Below, piece by piece: positions 16,358 through 25,363 of a stretch of 64,000 nt of DNA (positions are counted from its first letter, which is position 1; every line of letters begins with the position of its first letter). The notes below the pieces were generated by a model. That model was not told the DNA's origin and did no database searches. It saw nothing but the letters and a program-made list of their open reading frames with translations. The position numbers and the translations under genes are program-made. Origin of the DNA: Anaerosolibacter sp. (GTDB lineage: Bacteria > Bacillota > Clostridia > Peptostreptococcales > Thermotaleaceae). The stretch spans positions 124,001 to 188,000 of the forward strand of contig NZ_JARBTM010000016.1 in assembly GCF_029240175.1 (NCBI RefSeq), read 5' to 3'.

Positions 16358-18226
16358 TCAGCTCACTTGGCTACCTGCAAACTGACTGTTATACAGGTCT
16401 GCATAAAAACCGCCTTTGTCTAAGAGCCCTTGATGCTTCCCCTTCTCAATGACACTGCCGTTATTCATGACCAAAATCAAATCTGCATTACGAATGGTTG
16501 ATAGTCGATGGGCGATGACAAAACTGGTTCTTCCATTCATCAGCTCCCCCATGGCTTTCTGTATATTCAGCTCGGTCCTTGTATCTACACTGCTGGTGGC
16601 CTCGTCCAGTATCAAGATTGCTGGATCCGCCAGAATAGCCCGAGCAATGGTCAACAGCTGTTTTTGTCCTTGGGAAATATTCGAAGCTTCCTCATTGAGC
16701 AAAGTATCATATCCATCTGGAAGGGTTTTGATAAAGTGATGGGCCCGGGCAGCCTTGGCTGCTTCAATAATTTCTTCTTCACTGGCACCCTGACGGCCAT
16801 AACCAATATTCTCTCGGATGGTACCATGGAAGAGCCAGGTATCTTGCAGCACCATACCAAAAATACTTCGCAGGTTTCCTCGTTTTATATTTCGAATATC
16901 TCTTCCATCAATGGTAATTCTGCCCTCTTTGATTTCGTAAAAACGCATCAATAGATTAACAAGGGTCGTTTTTCCCGCCCCCGTCGGTCCTACAATAGCC
17001 ACGGTTTGACCTTGCTTTACATCAATGTTTAGGTCTTCCATCAGTATAGAATCCTCCTGATAACCAAACCTCACATGTTCAAACCGTACCTCTCCTCTAG
17101 GAGAAGTAATTTCATTTACATCCATGGCATCCGGTATCTCCTCCGCCTCATCCAGCAGTTCAAAAACCCGCTCTGCCGAAGCCACGGTAGATTGAAGGAT
17201 ATTGGCAATATTGGCTGTCTGTACGATGGGCTGTGTAAACTGTCTGGAGTACTGAATAAATGCCTGAACATCCCCGATCTGGATTGTCTGTCTCGTCACA
17301 AGAATACCGCCGACCACGCAGACAAATACATACCCGATGTTGTTGATAAAGCTCATGAACGGCATGATAATACCTGAAATAAACTGAGCCTTCCATCCCT
17401 CATGATAGAGCCTTTCATTGATCTGATTAAACTGTTCAACAGATTTCTTTTCATGACCAAAGGCTTTTACAATGGTGTGGCCTGTATACATCTCCTCCAC
17501 ATGGCCATTCAGTTCTCCCAATGCCTTCTGCTGCCCTGCAAAAAATTTCTGAGAACGAGAAGTTACGGCCTTCGTTACCATCACATACAATGGCAGGGTT
17601 ACTACACAGATCAACGTCATCAGCGGACTGATGGATAACATCATGATTACAATGCCTACCAAGGTGATGACCGATGTGATGAGTTGGGTCATGCTTTGCT
17701 GCAGTGTACTACCAATATTATCAATATCGTTGGTAACACGACTCAATATTTCCCCATGGGTACGAGAATCAAAGAATTTTAGGGGCAGCCGTGCAAGCTT
17801 ATCATTCACAGCTTCTCGGATATCATAAACGGTTTTTTGGGCAACACCGGCCATAATGAACTGCTGAATATAACTAAAAAAGGTACTGATCAGATATAGT
17901 CCTCCTAGAATCAGAAGTATCTGAAAGATATAATCGAAGTCAATCCCGGCTCCTGGAACACCCTGGATTTTCATCATGATTCCCTCGAACAGCTTGGTTG
18001 TGGCTTTCCCCATAACCTTTGGACTGAAAATGCTGAAAGCAGTGCTTAAAACTGCCATAAAAAATACGATAACAAATTGAAAGCTCCGGGGTTTTAAATA
18101 GACAAGCAGCCGTTTCATTGTACCTTTAAAATCCTTTGGCTTTTCCCCAGGCATTCCCATGCCATGGCCCATGGGCCCTCCGCCAAATCTTCTACCGCCT
18201 ACATGACCTCCACGTTGTTCACTCAT
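16358..18226 (-). CDS. Heterodimeric ABC multidrug exporter, subunit with the canonical ATPase site
   Basis: A 622-residue half-transporter: a glycine/methionine-rich cytoplasmic tail (~1-35), six membrane helices (~50-330), and an ATPase domain with GPTGAGKTT, signature NISQGQKQ and Walker B LILDEATSSVD, so the catalytic glutamate is present. It overlaps the upstream subunit gene by four bases (ATGA), implying translational coupling. The pair resembles BmrCD/LmrCD/TM287-288 exporters, in which one site is active and one degenerate. The substrate is unknown. Confidence 0.9.
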   Translation of the reverse strand: MSEQRGGHVGGRRFGGGPMGHGMGMPGEKPKDFKGTMKRLLVYLKPRSFQFVIVFFMAVLSTAFSIFSPKVMGKATTKLFEGIMMKIQGVPGAGIDFDYIFQILLILGGLYLISTFFSYIQQFIMAGVAQKTVYDIREAVNDKLARLPLKFFDSRTHGEILSRVTNDIDNIGSTLQQSMTQLITSVITLVGIVIMMLSISPLMTLICVVTLPLYVMVTKAVTSRSQKFFAGQQKALGELNGHVEEMYTGHTIVKAFGHEKKSVEQFNQINERLYHEGWKAQFISGIIMPFMSFINNIGYVFVCVVGGILVTRQTIQIGDVQAFIQYSRQFTQPIVQTANIANILQSTVASAERVFELLDEAEEIPDAMDVNEITSPRGEVRFEHVRFGYQEDSILMEDLNIDVKQGQTVAIVGPTGAGKTTLVNLLMRFYEIKEGRITIDGRDIRNIKRGNLRSIFGMVLQDTWLFHGTIRENIGYGRQGASEEEIIEAAKAARAHHFIKTLPDGYDTLLNEEASNISQGQKQLLTIARAILADPAILILDEATSSVDTRTELNIQKAMGELMNGRTSFVIAHRLSTIRNADLILVMNNGSVIEKGKHQGLLDKGGFYADLYNSQFAGSQVS

Positions 18227-19950
18227 GCGATTTCCTCCTCTGAAAGCTGCGACGTTACAATCTCACGGTAAACTTTACAAGTGTTTAAAAGCTCTCTATG
18301 TTTTCCCATTCCTACAATTTCCCCTTCGTCCAAGACAATGATCCGATCTGCATCCATCACCGTGCTTACCCGTTGGGCTACAATTAACACCGTAGCATCC
18401 TTTGTCTCTCTCTTAAGGGCAGCTCGGAGCTTTGCGTCAGTTTTGAAGTCTAAGGCAGAAAAGCTGTCATCAAAAATATATATCTCTGGTTTTCTAATCA
18501 ATGCTCGGGCAATGGCCAGCCGCTGCTTCTGTCCCCCAGATACATTTTTCCCCCCTTGGGCAAGAACCGATTCAAAGCCATCCTTCATCGTTGCTATAAA
18601 ATCCATAGCCTGAGCCGTTTCTGCTGCATGTCTGATTTCCTCATCCGATGCATTTTCTTTCCCATATCGAATGTTTTCTGCAATGGTACCTGTAAAAAGC
18701 ACAGCCTTTTGAGGTATCAATCCAATTTTAGCCCGAAGGCTCTCCTGAGAGATTTCACGGACATCCACATCATCCACTCGTATACTTCCGTCGTTCACAT
18801 CATAGAATCTGGTGATCAAATTGATCAAGGTCGATTTGCCCGAACCTGTTCCACCAATGATCGCTGTTACCTCCCCTGGCCCTGCCTGGAATGTAATATC
18901 TTGGAGGGCTGGCTGTTCGGCTCCTGGGTAATAGAAGGTTACATGCTCAAAGGCCACATAACCTTTTTTATCATTTCCTTCCTTTATCTCATCTGCATCT
19001 TCAATCTCTGGAACCATATCTAACACTTCATTGATCCTTATGGCCGATGCGGAAGCCCTCGGGATCATAACGAACATCATAGAAACCATGATCAGGGAGA
19101 ACATGATCTGCATGGCATATTGGATAAATGCCATCATATCTCCAACCTGCATGTTCCCATTGTCGATACGAATGCTCCCAAACCAGATAATAGCAATGGT
19201 CGTAAAGTTCATTACAAGCATCATCATCGGCATGATCGCAGCCATAATCTTGTTGACGCGAATGGCATTATCCGTTAAATCTCGGTTTGCATCGTTAAAA
19301 CGTTTCTTTTCATGATCGATACGATTAAAAGCACGAACTACTCGAATCCCTATTAAATTTTCCCGAAGTACAAGGTTTAGCTTATCCAGCTTTCCCTGCA
19401 TCACTTTAAAAAGAGGCAGTCCCTTGCGCGCCACAGAGAATATTAAGACTGCTAGTACTGGGATGACAACGACGAAGATTAGTGATAGCTTTGCATCCTT
19501 AGACACTGCCATAATAATTCCCCCAATGCACATCATGGGTGCACTGACCATCATACGTAATCCCATAATCATCACTTGCTGAACCTGATTGATATCATTG
19601 GTCGTTCTAGTGATCAGTGAAGCTGTACCAATCTTGTCAAATTCATGAAGAGAATAGCTCTCTACCCTTGAAAAAACTTTGCCACGAAGATCCCTGCTAA
19701 AAGCCGTTGCCGTTTTAGATGATAAAAATGCAGCCCCAATAGAACAACTGGTTCCAAGTGCCGCTACTAGGAGCATCAATCCCCCGATGCTGATAATATA
19801 ACGGGTATCTCCATTGACAATCCCTTTGTCTACGATATCTGCCATCAAGGTAGGCAAGTACAGCTCTCCTAAAGATTGGAAGAACAGAAGAGCCAAAACC
19901 GCGACAACCGTATTTGTATAGGGTCTTAAAAATTTCAGTAGTTGTATCAT
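18223..19950 (-). CDS. Heterodimeric ABC multidrug exporter, subunit with degenerate Walker B
   Basis: A 575-residue half-transporter with six N-terminal membrane helices and an ATPase domain: GGTGSGKST, VSGGQKQRL, and Walker B IYIFDDSFSALD, in which aspartate replaces the catalytic glutamate. This is the expected asymmetry of heterodimeric exporters, where this site binds ATP but hydrolyses poorly. It follows marR by 39 bases and overlaps the partner gene by four. The H-loop also deviates (VAQRVSTV in place of VxHRLSTV), matching a degenerate site. Confidence 0.9.
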   Translation of the reverse strand: MIQLLKFLRPYTNTVVAVLALLFFQSLGELYLPTLMADIVDKGIVNGDTRYIISIGGLMLLVAALGTSCSIGAAFLSSKTATAFSRDLRGKVFSRVESYSLHEFDKIGTASLITRTTNDINQVQQVMIMGLRMMVSAPMMCIGGIIMAVSKDAKLSLIFVVVIPVLAVLIFSVARKGLPLFKVMQGKLDKLNLVLRENLIGIRVVRAFNRIDHEKKRFNDANRDLTDNAIRVNKIMAAIMPMMMLVMNFTTIAIIWFGSIRIDNGNMQVGDMMAFIQYAMQIMFSLIMVSMMFVMIPRASASAIRINEVLDMVPEIEDADEIKEGNDKKGYVAFEHVTFYYPGAEQPALQDITFQAGPGEVTAIIGGTGSGKSTLINLITRFYDVNDGSIRVDDVDVREISQESLRAKIGLIPQKAVLFTGTIAENIRYGKENASDEEIRHAAETAQAMDFIATMKDGFESVLAQGGKNVSGGQKQRLAIARALIRKPEIYIFDDSFSALDFKTDAKLRAALKRETKDATVLIVAQRVSTVMDADRIIVLDEGEIVGMGKHRELLNTCKVYREIVTSQLSEEEIA

Positions 19951-19989
19951 CCTTTATCAGCTCCATTCCAAGATACTATTCATCCAAAA

Positions 19990-20445
19990 TTACCCTCGAT
20001 TTCTAATATTCTTTTCTATCGTATTGTGTAACTTCAACAGCTGCACCTCGATTTCCATTAATTCATCAGATTCTAACCCATCTATCAGTCCACCAAAATG
20101 CTTTCTGCTTTTTTCTCGCATCTCATTAAACATTTTTTTCCCCTCATCTGAAATGTCAAAGTATATATTCCTTCTATCTTCCTGATTCTCAATCCGTTTC
20201 ACATAACCCTCATCTACCAACTTATTCACAGTCAAACTCAAAGAGCTTTTCGCCAGGTTTAAATGATTGCATAAAGTAGTTAAATTGGCTTTGGGATGCT
20301 TTTTAATCATCTTCATGATAAATACCTGATGCATGGTTAGGTGTTTACTCTCTAGTTCTTTCATCATTACGTGACTGATGTTCATATGAATTTTTTTTAA
20401 CAAATCTTGAATTTGTTCTGGTGTGCTATGCTTTAACTCTTCCAT
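19990..20445 (-). CDS. MarR-family regulator of the ABC exporter operon
   Basis: A 151-residue winged-helix regulator (LCNHLNLAKSSLSLTVNKLVDEG is the recognition region, with the beta-wing at EDRRNIYF). It is the first gene of marR-exporter-exporter and probably represses the operon until a drug or metabolite binds. Two dyads lie directly upstream. The effector is unknown. Confidence 0.88.
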   Translation of the reverse strand: MEELKHSTPEQIQDLLKKIHMNISHVMMKELESKHLTMHQVFIMKMIKKHPKANLTTLCNHLNLAKSSLSLTVNKLVDEGYVKRIENQEDRRNIYFDISDEGKKMFNEMREKSRKHFGGLIDGLESDELMEIEVQLLKLHNTIEKNIRNRG

Positions 20446-20461
20446 AATTACGCACCTTTCT

Positions 20462-20495
20462 TTCGTTTTATATACGAACTGTTTTATTATAAAAC
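20462..20495. promoter_or_regulatory. MarR operator candidates
   Basis: A perfect 15-base dyad GTTTTATTATAAAAC (20481-20495) and TTCGT-N7-ACGAA (20462-20478) lie 17-50 bases upstream of the marR start, where autoregulatory operators are expected. Confidence 0.6.
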
Positions 20496-20563
20496 TATTT
20501 TATTATGATGTCAACTCCTTGTGCTTTTTACTTTTCTCATTACACCATAATAGGTGCTCGGCA

Positions 20564-20617
20564 GCATTTTAATAAAGGGGACGAATTCAGATGAATTCGT
20601 CCCCTTTATTAAAATGC
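20564..20617. repeat. 26-bp perfect palindrome, REP-like/terminator, covering the aminopeptidase stop codon
   Basis: Two 26-base arms (20564-20589 and 20592-20617) are perfectly complementary around two bases. The core GGGGACGAATTC resembles the GGGGACG...CGTCCCC palindromes known as REP-type elements near tyrosine transposases (recalled, not checked). The right arm contains the last two sense codons and the TAA of the aminopeptidase gene. On the minus strand it can act as a terminator, though the U-tract is interrupted. Confidence 0.72.
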
Positions 20618-21838
20618 GAAATTTCCATTCTTAAATATTGGTATTTCTCGTCCATCTATCGTCGTACCCATGATCTCTAAATCTGCTGTTCCGAGCATAA
20701 AGTCCTCATGGGTAAGTGAATCATTTACCCCTGCCTTTTCTAATTCTGCCTCTGACATATCTTCGCCGCCCTTTATACACACGGGATATGCTTTTCCTAT
20801 GGCCAAATGACAGGAAGCGTTTTCATCAAAAAGAGTATTGTAGAACAATATATTTAAATTTGAAATCGGTGAGTCGTATTGAACCAATGCAACCTCTCCA
20901 AGGTATAAGGCCCCTTCATCTGTTTCTAAGAGCTTTTTCAGGACATCATACCCTTTTTTTGCACTGAAATCTACGACTTTTCCATCCTTAAATGTAAAGG
21001 AGAACTCATCAATCAAATTTCCATTGTGGTTCAAAGGCATGGAGCTGACTACTGTCCCATTGACTCCTGTCTTCTTTGGTAAAGTGAAGATTTCCTCTGT
21101 AGGCATATTGGCGATAAACTCTACACCTCTAGGGGTATAGTCCGATCCGCCAAGCCACAGATGTCCTTCTGGGAGTTCGATCCTTAAATCTGTACCCAAA
21201 GAATTTTTATAATGTAGCATCTTAAATTGATTTTCATTGAGGAATGCCATTTTTTCCTTCAAATTGTTTTTATGTGCTTCCCAGGCTGCCACAGGGTCTT
21301 CTTGGTCTGCCCTTACAGTCTTACATATGGTTTCCCATAGCTTTTCCACTGCATCATCCTCCGAAAGTCCTGGAAAGACCTTCGCTGCCCAAGCTGGCGT
21401 TGGAACCGATGCCACGCACCATACGTTTTTGTTGGCCATTAGTCTTTCATAATATTCTTTTAAAGCAGTGCTCCGAACCTTTTCTGCCTTCGCCATTCTT
21501 TCGGGATTAACATCCTTCATCAATTCTGGATCAGAAGCAGAAATGCTTAAGAATGCTGCCCCTTGATTTGCATAGGATATGTATAACTCCTTCTGCCAGG
21601 ATGGAAATTCTTCAAAAATTTCCTCTGGCCCATGGATAAATCTAATTTTTGAGAACAACTCGTCTCTCCAATTCATTACCACATCCTTCGCCCCTTCTTC
21701 ATAGGCAATTTTGGCAATCAATCTTGCAAAGGAAGCACATTCTATGGGTGTGGTAATCACTAAAATCTGATCTTTTTGAATGTTTACCCCTGTTTTTACA
21801 ATCAACTGAGCATATTTTTCCAGCAAAGCATGATCCAT
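20609..21838 (-). CDS. ampS: Aminopeptidase, M29 family
   Basis: A 409-residue metal-dependent aminopeptidase of the thermophilic aminopeptidase/AmpS family, the usual length. Characteristic blocks include FIANMPTEEIFTLPKK with its metal-ligand glutamates and GEVALV, plus the late SCHLAIG. It is cytoplasmic and likely finishes peptide degradation. The last codons lie inside a long palindrome, so the C-terminal Ala-Phe may derive from the repeat. No operon partner is evident; the next gene upstream is 258 bases away across repeat copy B. Confidence 0.92.
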   Translation of the reverse strand: MDHALLEKYAQLIVKTGVNIQKDQILVITTPIECASFARLIAKIAYEEGAKDVVMNWRDELFSKIRFIHGPEEIFEEFPSWQKELYISYANQGAAFLSISASDPELMKDVNPERMAKAEKVRSTALKEYYERLMANKNVWCVASVPTPAWAAKVFPGLSEDDAVEKLWETICKTVRADQEDPVAAWEAHKNNLKEKMAFLNENQFKMLHYKNSLGTDLRIELPEGHLWLGGSDYTPRGVEFIANMPTEEIFTLPKKTGVNGTVVSSMPLNHNGNLIDEFSFTFKDGKVVDFSAKKGYDVLKKLLETDEGALYLGEVALVQYDSPISNLNILFYNTLFDENASCHLAIGKAYPVCIKGGEDMSEAELEKAGVNDSLTHEDFMLGTADLEIMGTTIDGREIPIFKNGNFAF

Positions 21839-21954
21839 GATAAAACCCCTTTCACTCGTCGTATAGATCCTTTGTTTCTATATTTTCCCCACGAGTAAAA
21901 TTATACCACACCATTGTAAAAACATACCATTTCTTTTAAAAAATCTTAAAAGTA

Positions 21955-22080
21955 TGCGTAGCAAAGCTACGCAAGGTTGAGGCTGAGGTTAAGGTTGAGA
22001 ATTTGCTTCTGTCCGACGCTGGGGGTCTTTTACTTACCCTTAGCCTTAACCTTAACCTGGGCACCTTAGTACGCATTTTC
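21955..22080. repeat. Interspersed fold-back repeat, copy B
   Basis: Starts with a hairpin TGCGTAGC/GCTACGCA (21955-21973), then a left arm of GGTTGA/GGCTGA/GGTTAA hexamers (21974-21999) and a right arm CCTTAGCC... (22038-22058) that complements the left with transition differences only. TACGCAT near 22070 mirrors the left end. It lacks the GC-rich core of copies A, C and D. Confidence 0.72.
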
Positions 22081-22096
22081 CTACACCCTGCCCTAC

Positions 22097-23110
22097 CTAA
22101 AGGGCCAGATCGTGACCTTGGCATAGGGTATCTATGACAGAAAAAATCAATACCTTTGCCAGGTTTGCAGTTGTGTTGTCTTGATCGAATCGCGGGGATA
22201 CCTCGGCAATATCAAAACTCACTACTTTATTGGACTTCAATATATATTTTATAAATTTTATCACCTTTTCAGGTTCTAGCCCTAAGGGCTGGGTGGCGCT
22301 GACCCCCGGCGCAAAGGCTGATGAAAATACATCGGCGCAGATGGTCATATAAATATGGTCATTCCCTTTTATAAATTGATCAAATCTTTCTAATAGACTC
22401 CAGCTGTCCCCATCAATAATATCTTTTGCAAGGACATATTCTGCCTCCAATCGATCTGCAGTTTTGAACAAATCGATGGTGTTGCTGTGCTTCTGTACCC
22501 CTACACAGAAATAGGAATAATTCAACGCTTGCTCCTGACACTGGTCGGCTATTTGCCGGAACATGGTTCCTGAACTTCCTCCATTGGGATAAGGCCTCAG
22601 ATCAAAATGAGCATCGAAATTAATAATACCGATATTGGGTTTTGCATTGTTTTTCTTTGTATGATTAAGTATCCCCTGATAATGACCAAAAGCTACTTCA
22701 TGTCCTCCTCCCAGTACAATAGGAAAAAGATTTAATTCCAGAACCTTTTCAACGGCTTTTGCAAGCAATTCTTGACTTTCTTCTAGGGTACTGTTTTCAC
22801 AGTATATATTGCCTGCATCGAAAAGCTTCACTTCTTGGGTAAATCGGCAGGGTAGATTGGACAGCTCCCTCCGAATGTTTTGGGGCCCATTGGCAGCGCC
22901 TGCCCTTCCTTTATTACGTTTTACACCTTCATCACAGCAAAATCCGATAAAGGCAAAACCTAACTTCCCTGTAAATGGAGCCAAGTCTTTTTCCCTTAAA
23001 TCTATGGGTTGTATCCATTGGTGCCATCGGAAGGTATCGTAATTACTTTCACTATCAATCCTTCCCTGCCAGGCTGATGCTTCTATGGTTTTATAATTAT
23101 CGTCAAACAT
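22097..23110 (-). CDS. hutG: Formimidoylglutamase/agmatinase-like ureohydrolase (HutG type)
   Basis: A 337-residue arginase-superfamily enzyme. Manganese ligands are visible in GGGHEVAFGH and NFDAHFDLRPY; the third block reads TICADVFSSAFAPGVS, where a cysteine stands at the position usually held by aspartate in arginases (SxDxD). I recall similar wording in HutG-like formimidoylglutamases, which favours histidine catabolism, but no other hut gene is nearby. GGAGG before ATG 23110 decides the start. The downstream flank is repeat copy B. Confidence 0.72.
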   Translation of the reverse strand: MFDDNYKTIEASAWQGRIDSESNYDTFRWHQWIQPIDLREKDLAPFTGKLGFAFIGFCCDEGVKRNKGRAGAANGPQNIRRELSNLPCRFTQEVKLFDAGNIYCENSTLEESQELLAKAVEKVLELNLFPIVLGGGHEVAFGHYQGILNHTKKNNAKPNIGIINFDAHFDLRPYPNGGSSGTMFRQIADQCQEQALNYSYFCVGVQKHSNTIDLFKTADRLEAEYVLAKDIIDGDSWSLLERFDQFIKGNDHIYMTICADVFSSAFAPGVSATQPLGLEPEKVIKFIKYILKSNKVVSFDIAEVSPRFDQDNTTANLAKVLIFSVIDTLCQGHDLAL

Positions 23111-23252
23111 GTTTTCCTCCAAGTGTGTTTTCTATACCATTACTACATTAGTAGATATGCTGTATCCCTGTCAATGTAAATTTCATCCATTCAATCCACT
23201 GGAATACAATGTATTTCTAAAGAGTATTCCCCATCCAGATAATTCTAGAAAA

Positions 23253-23280
23253 ATATGGGATGCTTTAAAGCATCCCATAT
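23253..23280 (-). terminator. 28-bp perfect palindrome, terminator of the CoA-transferase gene
   Basis: ATATGGGATGCTTT is followed immediately by its reverse complement, and on the minus strand by TTTTTC. It lies 22 bases beyond the CoA-transferase stop codon. Confidence 0.75.
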
Positions 23281-23301
23281 TGATATAATTTTTTTCAGTT
23301 A

Positions 23302-24489
23302 TTAGAAGATATTTTCGTTCTTTAAAGCATCTATTTCCTCTGTACTCATACCCAACAATTCCTTTAAAATCTCTTCTGTATGTTGTCCTAACAATGGTGC
23401 ATGGGTACGTACAGTGCCTTGAGTCTCGCTCATTTTGATTGGTACCCCTGCCATTTTTAAGTGCCCAGCTACAGGATGGTCTACTTCTACGATCATATCT
23501 CTTGCCAATACCTGTGGATCTTCCATCACCTTATCGATGGTATTGATTGGTCCATTTGGAACCCCTGCTTTGTCCAATAGATCTTGCCATTCTTTCGTTG
23601 TCTTTGTTTTTGTAACTGCAGTAATTAATGGCACTAACTCCTCAACATGCTTCGTTCTTTGTGGATTGGTCTTAAATCTTTCATCTTGGACCCATTCTTC
23701 AGTTCCGAACAATTCACACATCTTCACGAATAGTGCATCGTTACCCGCTGCGATCATGATTTCACCATCACTGGTTTCAAATGGCTCAAATGGTGTAATG
23801 GAGCTGTGTCGATTGCCTGCTGGTTTTGGTGGCGTTCCTGTCACTACATATCTGGCGATGGCATTTTCTAAGATCGCTACCTGGCAATCTAACATGGCTA
23901 CATCCACTTTTTGACCTACGCCAGTATTGTTACGATAGTTTAATGCTGACAATATCCCGATGGTTGTAAATAATCCAGCGGTAACATCTCCGATGGATGG
24001 ACCAACTCTGGTTGGTTTGCCTCCCACTGGTCCTGTAATACTCATAATTCCGCCCATGGCCTGTACAACGGCATCGTAGGCTGCCCTTTTGCTATAAGGG
24101 CCAGAGTGACCAAATCCTGAAGCTGCTGCATAGATAATTTTAGGATTAATTTTCTTTAGATCTTCATAGCCTAAGCCTAGCTTCTCCATGGTGCCAGGTC
24201 TGTAGTTTTCTACCACCACATCTGCCTTCTTCACCATTTCTATAAATAGTTCTTTTGCCTTCGGTGCTTTTAAGTTTAGTGTTATACTTCTTTTGTTTCG
24301 GTTTAAGCTCATAAAATATGCACTTTCATCCTTGATATAGGGCCCAAATTGTCTTGAATCATCTCCTACCTCAGGCGCTTCAATCTTGATTACATCGGCA
24401 CCCATATCTGCCATTACCATAGTCGCATATGGACCTGCTAATACCCTTGTTAAGTCTAATACCTTAATACCCTCTAATGCCTGTTTCAT
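23302..24489 (-). CDS. Class III CoA-transferase, CaiB/BaiF family
   Basis: A 395-residue CoA-transferase. DLTRVLAGPYATM opens the protein, LNRNKRSITLNLK is typical of the family, and the catalytic aspartate is expected in AAYDAVVQAMGG near residue 140-175. These enzymes move CoA between carboxylic acids (oxalate, carnitine, succinate, aromatic acids); the substrate is not readable. A GntR/FadR regulator gene lies 144 bases upstream on the same strand, suggesting induction by the acid. No acyl-CoA dehydrogenase or hydratase is adjacent. Confidence 0.9.
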   Translation of the reverse strand: MKQALEGIKVLDLTRVLAGPYATMVMADMGADVIKIEAPEVGDDSRQFGPYIKDESAYFMSLNRNKRSITLNLKAPKAKELFIEMVKKADVVVENYRPGTMEKLGLGYEDLKKINPKIIYAAASGFGHSGPYSKRAAYDAVVQAMGGIMSITGPVGGKPTRVGPSIGDVTAGLFTTIGILSALNYRNNTGVGQKVDVAMLDCQVAILENAIARYVVTGTPPKPAGNRHSSITPFEPFETSDGEIMIAAGNDALFVKMCELFGTEEWVQDERFKTNPQRTKHVEELVPLITAVTKTKTTKEWQDLLDKAGVPNGPINTIDKVMEDPQVLARDMIVEVDHPVAGHLKMAGVPIKMSETQGTVRTHAPLLGQHTEEILKELLGMSTEEIDALKNENIF

Positions 24490-24633
24490 AAGCTTCTCTC
24501 CTTTTCTTTTTCAGTATTGTTGACGCTTTATATAAAAAACTCTTTAATATATTATTCATATCCCCTAAAAAAATACTAACTAAGGGAATTCTATTCTAGA
24601 TTTAACCGAACTCTTGTTTTAAGGAGGTTCTAT

Positions 24634-25284
24634 CTACTTCTTTTCTGATTTATAGGACTGAAAGAAAACTTCAAAAGCTTTTTCCTTGTGCTTTCTAAGA
24701 ATTTCCTGGGACCTTTCAACATTTTTTTCCTTTATTGCATCCAGCCATTCTTTATGTTCCTCTAAGGATTCTTTTGGCCGCGTATCTGATTTCGTAAAAA
24801 GTGTTCTATAGAATGCAGATTTCTCCCAAAGACCCATAATCATTTCGTGGAGATAGTGATAAGGGCTGGCCTTATAAATACACCCATGAAATTCCTTATT
24901 AAGCTCTGCATATATCCTATAGTCTCGATCTTCTAAAGCCGTCTCCATTTCTTGAATCAGTTCTTCTAGTTCCTTAATCTGGTTGTCATGTATATAGGGA
25001 GTAGCTAATTTTGCCGCCAAAACTTCTAGCTCTGTTAAGATAAGAAGGATTTCCTTCAGTTTATCCACCTCGAAAGAAGCAACCCTTGCTCCTATATGGG
25101 GTATTACCTCCACAAACTCATCCTGCTGTAGTCTTTTGATGGCTTCCCTTACTGGCATAGGGCTTACATTAAACTCTGCGGCCAAATCTGAAATAATAAT
25201 CCTCTCTCCAGGCTTTAGCATGCCATCTATGATCTTATCCTTCAACTTTTGATATATAATGTCATTCTTTGTTAGAAAGTCCAT
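24634..25284 (-). CDS. GntR/FadR-family regulator
   Basis: A 216-residue regulator with a winged helix (LAAEFNVSPMPVREAIKRLQQ near residues 35-55) and a C-terminal FCD ligand domain. The start 25284 has GAGGTG 6 bases upstream; an upstream in-frame ATG would put the GAGGTG inside the coding region. It sits between an acetyltransferase gene and the class III CoA-transferase and is likely to control the latter. Direct repeats upstream are candidate operators. Confidence 0.85.
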   Translation of the reverse strand: MDFLTKNDIIYQKLKDKIIDGMLKPGERIIISDLAAEFNVSPMPVREAIKRLQQDEFVEVIPHIGARVASFEVDKLKEILLILTELEVLAAKLATPYIHDNQIKELEELIQEMETALEDRDYRIYAELNKEFHGCIYKASPYHYLHEMIMGLWEKSAFYRTLFTKSDTRPKESLEEHKEWLDAIKEKNVERSQEILRKHKEKAFEVFFQSYKSEKK

Positions 25285-25321
25285 GTACATCACCTCTATA
25301 ATTGGAATTATATCATATATT

Positions 25322-25362
25322 ATATCAAATATCAAATAACTATTTATTGATATCAAATATCA
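25322..25362. promoter_or_regulatory. Direct repeats and dyad upstream of the GntR gene
   Basis: ATATCAAATATCA occurs twice (25322-25334 and 25350-25362), 28 bases apart, and the second overlaps a palindrome TTGATATCAA (25347-25356). The block lies in the 79-base gap before the regulator and is a candidate operator. Confidence 0.5.
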
Positions 25363-25363
25363 T

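Noticed and set aside
21974-22058. CRISPR-like array because of short direct repeats
   Set aside because: The hexamers are contiguous, without spacers, and form a fold-back structure; no cas genes nearby.
21936-22124. Minus-strand frame reading RLRLRLRV and similar
   Set aside because: Direct translation of the hexamer arms of repeat copy B; no ribosome site.
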